Source: Porphyrobacter sp.
GTDB taxonomy: Bacteria > Pseudomonadota > Alphaproteobacteria > Sphingomonadales > Sphingomonadaceae
Assembly (NCBI GenBank): GCA_013911835.1
Contig: JACESM010000005.1
Span: 1-37,453 of the forward strand
Length of the DNA stretch: 37,453 bases
Direction: 5' to 3'
The notes beneath the pieces are model-generated. The model did not search any database, was not told where the DNA came from, and saw only the letters and a program-made list of their open reading frames with translations. Shown piece after piece: positions 31,856-37,453 of this stretch. The first letter of the stretch is position 1; each line of letters begins with the position of its first letter. Both the position numbers and the translations under genes were made by a program.

Positions 31856-34800
31856 ATGACCACAAGACTTGGTCTCGACATCGGCACCAACTCGATCGGG
31901 TGGTGTTTGTTTGACGGCGACACGATCCGCGATATCGGCGTGCGCATCTTTTCCGATGGCCGCGATCCCAAGTCCGGGGCCAGTCTGGCGGTGGACCGGC
32001 GCGATGCGCGGGCGATGCGGCGGCGGCGGGATCGCTACCTTGGCCGGCGCTCGGCACTTGTCGAAGTGCTGGTTACGCACGGGCTGCTGCCCGCGGACAA
32101 GTCTGCTGGCCAAAAGCTGCACGGTGAAGACCCCTATGCGCTGCGTGTTCGCGCACTCGATGAGAAGCTGACCCCGCACCAGATCGGGCGGGCGCTGTTC
32201 CACCTGAACCAGCGGCGCGGTTTCAAGTCCAACCGCAAGGCGGACCGTGTTTCCAAAGACAATGAGGACGGCAAGATCGCCAGCGGCACCAAGGCACTGG
32301 ATCAAGCCATCGCCGAATCCGGCGCGCGCACGCTGGGCGAGTACCTGCATCGGCAGGATGTGAAACGCGTACGGATGCGGCCTGATGCCGATGGCTATGA
32401 TTTCTACCCCGACCGCAGGCATTACGAATATGAATTTGAGCAAATCTGGGCCGCGCAGGCACCACATCACCCTTCGCTGCTGACGGACGAGGCGAAAGCC
32501 GCGATCCACCGAGTGATCTTCTTCCAGCGCCCGCTGAAGGCGCAGGTGGTAGGCAAGTGCAGCTTCGCCGGGTGGTACGGCATTCCCGAAGACGAAAAGC
32601 GCCTGCCCAAGGCGCATCCGCTGTTCCAGCAGCGCCGGCTTTATGAAGAGGTCAATCAGCTGGAGGTTGTTTCCGCCGGTGCCCCCTCGCGCAAGTTGAC
32701 AAAGGACGAGCGCGACAAACTGATCCTGAAATTGCAGGACAAGAAGAAGGTCACCTTCAAGACACTCGGCGGGATCATCAAGCTGCAGGAAGGGGAACGC
32801 TTCAACAAGGAAAGCGAGAACCGCAAGGATCTGATCGGCGACGAGGTCCGCGCCGAGATGATGCACAAGGACCGCTTTGGCCCGGACTGGACGACCTTCT
32901 CCGCCGCGAAGCAGTCGGAGATCATCGACCGGCTGCTGGAAGAGGAAAACACTGAAAAGCTGCTCTCCTGGCTGCAATCGGAACACGGTGTTAATCGCGA
33001 GACTGCGGAAAATATCGCCAATGCCCACTTGCCCGACGGGCATGGCCGCTTCGGCCTGACTGCCACCACCGCGCTGCTCGAACAGCTCAAGGCCGATGTC
33101 ATTACGTATGCCCAAGCAGCGGAGCGAGCAGGATACCATCATAGCGATCATCGCACTGGCGAGTGCCTTGATGAACTGCCCTATTACGGCGAAATCCTCG
33201 CCCGCGAAATCGCGCCGGGCAAGGAAGATTATGGTGACGAGTTAGAACGCCAGTGGGGCAAGATCACCAACCCTACCGTGCATATCGGCCTGAACCAGCT
33301 GCGCAGGTTGGTGAACGCGATTGTGCGTAAATACGGTCGACCGGAATATATCTATGTCGAATTGGCGCGCGAGCTCAAGCTCAACGAAAAGCAGAAGGCC
33401 GAGCATACCCGGCGCATCAAGCAGACCACCGATGCAGCGGCTGAACGCAGCAGGAAGCTGGAAGAGATCGGCCAGCGCGATTCAGGCGGCAACCGCATGC
33501 TGCTGCGCATCTGGGAACAGCTCAATCCCGCCAATCCGCTTGATCGCAAGTGTCCTTACTGCGGGGAAGGCATCGGCATAGAAGCGCTTATGAACGGATC
33601 GGCCGATATCGATCACATCATCCCCTACTCGAAGTGCCTGGATGACAGTGTGGGCAACAAGATCGTCAGCCACACCCATTGTAACCGGCAAAAGGGCGAC
33701 AAGACTCCGTGGGAACGGTGGGGCGAAACCGACCGCTGGCCGATCATTCAGGATCAGGTGGCGCGGCTGCACAAGTCCAAACAGTGGCGCTTTGGCCCCG
33801 ATGCGATGGAGCGCATAGAGCGTGACGGCGGGTTCATCGCCCGGCAGCTAACCGATACGCAATATCTCTCACGCATCGCGGGCAAATATCTCTCCAGCCT
33901 CTACACCCCGGACGAGGGGCGCCGGGTCTATGCCGTTACCGGGCGGATGACCGCCATGCTGCGCCGCCTGTGGGGCCTCAATGATATCCTGCCCGACCAT
34001 AACTGGGTGGAGAATGAGCATTCCAATGCGCCCAAGAACCGGCTCGACCATCGCCATCATGCGATTGACGCTGCGGTGGTCGGTGCAACTGATGCGGGAA
34101 TGATCCAGAAAATTGCAACCGCAGCAGGGCGCGCAGAAGAACAGGATCTGGACCGTCAGTTTGTCGACCTGCCAAAACCGTGGGAGGGTTTCCGTGAGGA
34201 TCTGCGCGAAAAACTCTATGCCACTACCGTCAGCTTCAAGCCCGATCACGGGCGCAACGGCAAACTGCGCAAGGATCGCGATGTCACTTCAGGCCGGTTG
34301 CACAATGATACCGCCTATGGCCTTACCGGCCGAACCAACGCCAAGGGCGTACCGATCGTCGTCACGCGCAAACCATTGCTCAGCCTCAAACCTGGCGATC
34401 TGACCGACCCGGAGCGGATGCCTGATCACGATCTGCAAGAGGCGCTTTACTCAGCCACCCGCGGCACCAGCGGCAAGGAGTTCGAGAAGGCTTTGCGCGA
34501 ATTCGCCAGACGCGACGGCCCCTTCAAGGATATCCGACGCGTCCGCCTGACCGAACCGCTCAACGTCATCCCGATCAGCGACAAGGGTGGCCGTGCCTAC
34601 AAGGCGGTGAAAGGCGATGCCAATGCCCGCTTTGACGTCTGGCGCCTGCCAGATGGCAAATGGGTGACGAAGTGGAAGGATCGCGAGGACAATGAACAGT
34701 CCAGCATCATCTCCATGTTCGATGCCCATCAGCGCGATTTTGCCGAGGCGCGCCCGCATCCCGCAGCGAAAAAGGTGCTCAGCCTGCGGCAGAACGATCT

Positions 34801-35041
34801 GCTGGCGGTGGAACGCGATGGCGGTGAGCGGGAGATCATGCGGGTGGTGAAGTTCGGCGGGAACGGCCAGGTATTTCTCGCCGCGCATAACGAAGCCGGA
34901 CCATTGAAGGCACGCGATTCGGACGGTGGCGATCCGTTCAAATATGTAAGTGCGATGGCTGGGTCTCTGAAAAAGATAAAAGCCCGACAAATCCGTATCG
35001 ACGAACTCGGCCATATTCATGATCCCGGCCCACGTGATTGA
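31856..35041 (+). CDS. cas9: Cas9 endonuclease, type II-C
   Basis: A 1061-residue protein, the compact size of type II-C. RuvC-I is RLGLDIGTNSIGW (Asp8). The arginine bridge helix is RRDARAMRRRRDRYLGRRSA (48-67). RuvC-II is YIYVELARELK (Glu502). A single CPYC pair precedes HNH, which is SADIDHIIPYSKCLDD (His587) with HCNRQKGDKTPWE. RuvC-III is RLDHRHHAIDAAVV (His735, Asp738). The C-terminal part (about 800-1061) is the wedge/PAM-interacting region. All catalytic residues are present. The start has AGAGGA 9-10 bases upstream. It cuts DNA with crRNA and tracrRNA; the upstream layout suggests it also represses its own promoter. Confidence 0.97.
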   Translation: MTTRLGLDIGTNSIGWCLFDGDTIRDIGVRIFSDGRDPKSGASLAVDRRDARAMRRRRDRYLGRRSALVEVLVTHGLLPADKSAGQKLHGEDPYALRVRALDEKLTPHQIGRALFHLNQRRGFKSNRKADRVSKDNEDGKIASGTKALDQAIAESGARTLGEYLHRQDVKRVRMRPDADGYDFYPDRRHYEYEFEQIWAAQAPHHPSLLTDEAKAAIHRVIFFQRPLKAQVVGKCSFAGWYGIPEDEKRLPKAHPLFQQRRLYEEVNQLEVVSAGAPSRKLTKDERDKLILKLQDKKKVTFKTLGGIIKLQEGERFNKESENRKDLIGDEVRAEMMHKDRFGPDWTTFSAAKQSEIIDRLLEEENTEKLLSWLQSEHGVNRETAENIANAHLPDGHGRFGLTATTALLEQLKADVITYAQAAERAGYHHSDHRTGECLDELPYYGEILAREIAPGKEDYGDELERQWGKITNPTVHIGLNQLRRLVNAIVRKYGRPEYIYVELARELKLNEKQKAEHTRRIKQTTDAAAERSRKLEEIGQRDSGGNRMLLRIWEQLNPANPLDRKCPYCGEGIGIEALMNGSADIDHIIPYSKCLDDSVGNKIVSHTHCNRQKGDKTPWERWGETDRWPIIQDQVARLHKSKQWRFGPDAMERIERDGGFIARQLTDTQYLSRIAGKYLSSLYTPDEGRRVYAVTGRMTAMLRRLWGLNDILPDHNWVENEHSNAPKNRLDHRHHAIDAAVVGATDAGMIQKIATAAGRAEEQDLDRQFVDLPKPWEGFREDLREKLYATTVSFKPDHGRNGKLRKDRDVTSGRLHNDTAYGLTGRTNAKGVPIVVTRKPLLSLKPGDLTDPERMPDHDLQEALYSATRGTSGKEFEKALREFARRDGPFKDIRRVRLTEPLNVIPISDKGGRAYKAVKGDANARFDVWRLPDGKWVTKWKDREDNEQSSIISMFDAHQRDFAEARPHPAAKKVLSLRQNDLLAVERDGGEREIMRVVKFGGNGQVFLAAHNEAGPLKARDSDGGDPFKYVSAMAGSLKKIKARQIRIDELGHIHDPGPRD

Positions 35042-35120
35042 AACGATAACCAATTAACCACGTCCTTACTTCGATCTGTCAGACATTGCTTCAGCTTATG
35101 CTGGAGGTCTCTCGTCAGGC

Positions 35121-36059
35121 ATGGATCGGATTGTCGATATCGCGACGGACAAGGTGCATTTGTCTGCCCATCGCGGCCTGTTGCTCGTCACGCTCGATGG
35201 CGAGGAAATGGGCCGAGTGGCGCTCGACGATATCGCCGCCGTCATCGTGCATGCCCACGGCGTAACCTGGACCACCAATCTCGTCGTCAAGCTGGCAGAA
35301 CGCGGCGCAATGATGGTGCTGTGCGCCGCTAATCATGGGCCCGTCGCCATGATGGTTCCGCTTGAAGGACACCACGCCCAGAATGCCCGGTTTCGTGCGC
35401 AATGGGATACCGGCCTTCCGTTTCGAAAACGCGCATGGCAGGCCGTAGTGCAGGCGAAGATCCGTAATCAGGGAAGTCTGCTTTCCGCACTCGGCCAGGA
35501 GGAGGGACAGGCCCTCCTGCTGATGGCCGAAAGGGTCAAATCCGGCGACACCGCCAATGCAGAGGCTCAGGCAGCACGCCGATACTGGCCCGCGCTGATG
35601 GGCAGGGATTTCCGGCGGGATCGGGATGCAGACGGCGCCAATGCTCTGCTCAATTATGGCTACACCGTCATGCGCGCTGCCGTGGCGCGTGCGGTTATCG
35701 CCGCCGGGCTTCATCCCACGATCGGGCTCCATCACGCCAACCGGTTGAATGCCTTTGCCCTGGCTGACGATCTGGTCGAGCCTTTTCGCCCGCTGGTCGA
35801 TGCGGCCGTTCACCGGATGGTGGAAGGGGACGTGGACGAGTTGGATGGTCCGGCCAAGGCCCGGTTGGCATCGCTGCTGTCGGCCGATCTGGACCTGCAA
35901 GGTTCGACGACGCCCGCCAGCGTGGCAATCCAGCGCCTGGCCCAATCACTCGCGGCCAGTTTTGAACAGGGGCGGGTGGAGCTGGCGTTGTTCCAGACTC
36001 CGGCGCCGCTCGCCTGGAACGCCATCGCTCGCCATGCCCCTGACGGCGAAATGCGGTGA
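35121..36059 (+). CDS. cas1: Cas1 integrase of the CRISPR adaptation complex
   Basis: A 312-residue protein of the type II Cas1 branch. The N-terminal beta domain is MDRIVDIATDKVHLSAHRGL. The helical catalytic domain has NAEAQAARRYWPALMG (Glu148), GLHHANRLNAFALADDLVEP (His204/205, Asp216-Glu220). These acids and His bind the metal used to join new spacers. It begins 79 bases after cas9 and overlaps cas2 by 4 bases. No csn2 or cas4 is found, so the locus is II-C. Confidence 0.97.
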   Translation: MDRIVDIATDKVHLSAHRGLLLVTLDGEEMGRVALDDIAAVIVHAHGVTWTTNLVVKLAERGAMMVLCAANHGPVAMMVPLEGHHAQNARFRAQWDTGLPFRKRAWQAVVQAKIRNQGSLLSALGQEEGQALLLMAERVKSGDTANAEAQAARRYWPALMGRDFRRDRDADGANALLNYGYTVMRAAVARAVIAAGLHPTIGLHHANRLNAFALADDLVEPFRPLVDAAVHRMVEGDVDELDGPAKARLASLLSADLDLQGSTTPASVAIQRLAQSLAASFEQGRVELALFQTPAPLAWNAIARHAPDGEMR

Positions 36060-36403
36060 AGGGCGATGGTGACACCCATCTTAGCGGATATCGGTTGATG
36101 TGGATTCTGGTGATGTTCGACCTGCCTGTGGGCACCAAGGAGGAAAGTCGGGCTGCGACCAAGTTCCGCGAGTATTTACTCGATGAAGGCTTTGAAATGA
36201 GCCAGTTTTCGATCTATGCTCGGTTCTGTTCCGGCAAGGAACAATACGAGGCCTATGTGAGGCGGATCGAACGCAATTTGCCGGACAAGGGCGACGTCCA
36301 CATTCTTGGATTCACGGACCGACAATATGAGAACATCATCCGCTTTAACGGCCAGTCACGCCGCCGCCAGCGCAAAAATCCTGGCCAGCTTGCCCTGTTC
36401 TGA
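36056..36403 (+). CDS. cas2: Cas2 of the CRISPR adaptation complex
   Basis: Up to 115 residues from a GTG at 36056 in a GTGA overlap with cas1; an ATG at 36098 gives MWILVMFDLPVGTKEE, the normal Cas2 opening, and may be the real start. The ferredoxin-like fold has VMFDLP with its conserved Asp, FEMSQFSIYARFC, DVHILGFTDRQYENI and the tail GQLALF typical of type II Cas2. It bridges Cas1 dimers during spacer insertion. Confidence 0.95.
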   Translation: MKGDGDTHLSGYRLMWILVMFDLPVGTKEESRAATKFREYLLDEGFEMSQFSIYARFCSGKEQYEAYVRRIERNLPDKGDVHILGFTDRQYENIIRFNGQSRRRQRKNPGQLALF

Positions 36404-36478
36404 CGTTGCGGCAGGAGGGTTTTGCTGTCCCCGACGCCCCTCAAATACGTTTTCATTCAACGGCTTGAGAGAGCATCC

Positions 36479-36910
36479 AGGATAGCAGTTCAGAAATCGC
36501 GGTCCAGCTGCAACTATGAATGGGTTGTGATTGCCTATCGTGAAAGGATAGCAGTTCAGAAATCGCGGTCCAGCTGCAACTGCGTCCCGCGTCGGCACAG
36601 GCTTGCCCCAAGGATAGCAGTTCAGAAATCGCGGTCCAGCTGCAACACCCGTCGGGGCGTCCAAGTCGTAATCCCCAGGATAGCAGTTCAGAAATCGCGG
36701 TCCAGCTGCAACTAAGGCAACAGCGGCGACTATATGACGAGGAGGATAGCAGTTCAGAAATCGCGGTCCAGCTGCAACGCCACGGCAGCAATGCAGTTGC
36801 CTCCGGAGAGGGTAGCAGTTCAGAAATCGCGGTCCAGCTGCAACTGCGATCATCGACAAGGCGGGGATTGAGCGAGGATAGCAGTTCAGAAATCGCGGTC
36901 CAGCTGCAAC
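36479..36910 (-). CRISPR. CRISPR array, 7 repeats of 36 bp and 6 spacers of 30 bp
   Basis: Repeats start at 36479, 36545, 36611, 36677, 36743, 36809 and 36875 with an exact 66-base period. In crRNA sense (reverse strand) they begin GTTGCAGCTGGACCGCGATT and end TCTGAACTGCTATCCT. All are identical except the one at 36809, which has G for A at its fourth forward base. Reverse-strand transcription follows from the type II 5'-GUUG end, the tracrRNA orientation and the AT-rich leader on the right. The six spacers are all different; no match was noticed within the window. The array begins 75 bases after cas2. Confidence 0.98.
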
Positions 36911-36977
36911 AGCGCGGTCAGATATGCGCAGATAATTAACATAACTATTATTATCCGTTTGTAATTTCTGTAGGCGC
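36911..36977 (-). promoter_or_regulatory. AT-rich CRISPR leader
   Basis: The 67 bases to the right of the last repeat are the most AT-rich in the area (AATTAACATAACTATTATTA within 36930-36955). Read on the reverse strand this lies upstream of the first repeat, where a leader and promoter are expected. A TTACAA word followed by TTAATTAT could be promoter elements, but no clear call is possible. Confidence 0.6.
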
Positions 36978-37138
36978 TAAATAGAAATGACACCCCTCTG
37001 CTAGATAGAGATGACACCCTCGGGCGTCTACCAGCAGAGCAACGGTGGCATGGTTCTCCCGACGGATGGGAGAACGCTTCTATGACGGTGCTGGCAATGA
37101 GCCATGGCGAGCAGGACACCCGCAAGAGGCCGGACTGA
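36978..37138 (+). mobile_element. Insertion-sequence remnant beside the CRISPR leader
   Basis: Two direct repeats, TAAATAGAAATGACACCC (36978-36995) and TAGATAGAGATGACACCC (37002-37019), match at 16 of 18 bases and look like repeated IS terminal motifs. An ATG at 37081 then gives MTVLAMSHGE, like the first residues of ISNCY/IS1202-type transposases. It is followed at once by unrelated sequence and a stop at 37138. A transposase gene cut after its start is the likely reading. The family name is tentative. Confidence 0.4.
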
Positions 37139-37453
37139 TTGCAGCTCAGTCCTTTGCCGCGCACACGGTGAAGCAGCTTTGGGCCGAATTGGCCGCAACA
37201 ATATCCTTCACCTGAGGCCTGACTTCAGTTAACAAAAATGTGCCCGTCGGTCAGTCCCGCGGGTGAGGCATAGGAACCTCTGTCGTTGCTACCGGTCGAA
37301 CCAGTTTCGGCCGGGTGGCCGTCTTCTGTCCAGGGCTCGTCCTAAAATGGCGGCGCCTTGTGGGGGTCGGTACACAGAACGGACCCAGATATACGCTAAG
37401 GTTTTGCCGTGCCTTCGACGGCGCGCATCTGGCGAAGCGGTCTGAGCGCGGTG
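37139..37453. other. Right end of window, no supported gene
   Basis: Short frames exist on both strands but none shows a family motif. On the reverse strand a frame containing GKTLAYIWVRSVYRPPQG enters from the right edge and stops; it faintly recalls IS66-type transposases but is too short to call. Confidence 0.4.

Noticed and set aside
36356..36859. Long reading frames with repeated peptides (VAAGPRFLNCYP on one strand, RIAVQKSRSSCN on the other)
   Set aside because: They are translations of the CRISPR array; its 66-base period is a whole number of codons, so frames stay open.

Overview
The window looks like part of an accessory replicon (a plasmid, or an integrated plasmid) of an alphaproteobacterium, most likely a sphingomonad. 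This rests on high G+C coding sequence, a parA-parB-repA cassette with an RPA-family initiator, a MobF relaxase with a ribbon-helix-helix partner, and gene styles recalled from sphingomonad plasmids. The host is inferred; there is no rRNA or housekeeping gene to fix it.

Layout. 1-2.0 kb: a cut-off tyrosine integrase (IS91-associated type) and a membrane-anchored alpha/beta hydrolase. 2.0-2.7 kb: a higBA toxin-antitoxin pair. 2.9-7.1 kb: the mobilisation block (RHH protein, RHH membrane protein, relaxase-helicase) with a candidate oriT. 7.3-8.3 kb: gene-poor. 8.3-15.6 kb: a mosaic of small defence or stability modules: WGR protein, PD-(D/E)XK protein plus beta-CASP metallo-beta-lactamase, hipBA, GNAT acetyltransferase, Phd/ParE-type pair, DUF3883 protein plus HEPN protein. 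15.6-20.3 kb: replication and partition core: iterons, HNH protein, repA, ParB-site-like palindromes, parB, parA. 20.5-31.4 kb: defence island with an orphan QxK nuclease-like gene, a RecB/RNaseH/SF1 fusion, mcrB and mcrC in a tightly overlapped operon, a WYL regulator, and a PD-(D/E)XK gene with an unknown partner. 31.5-36.9 kb: a complete type II-C CRISPR-Cas locus: tracrRNA region, cas9, cas1, cas2, and an array of seven 36-bp repeats and six 30-bp spacers. 36.9-37.45 kb: AT-rich leader and an insertion-sequence remnant.

Most interesting signal. Between 31487 and 31720, upstream of cas9 and on the opposite strand, the sequence reads as a two-promoter tracrRNA gene. The short form is anti-repeat, nexus hairpin and UUCG-class terminator. 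A longer form adds at its 5' end a degenerate CRISPR repeat that can fold on the anti-repeat, preceded directly by about 24 nt of guide. The 13 guide bases next to the pseudo-repeat match exactly a site at 31694-31706 in the tracr-L/cas9 divergent promoter region. This is the layout expected for a natural single-guide RNA that turns Cas9 into a repressor of its own locus, as known for tracr-L of the type II-A system of Streptococcus pyogenes. Here it is in a plasmid-borne type II-C system.

All calls are by eye from the sequence and remembered family features. No database search, folding program or promoter model was run.
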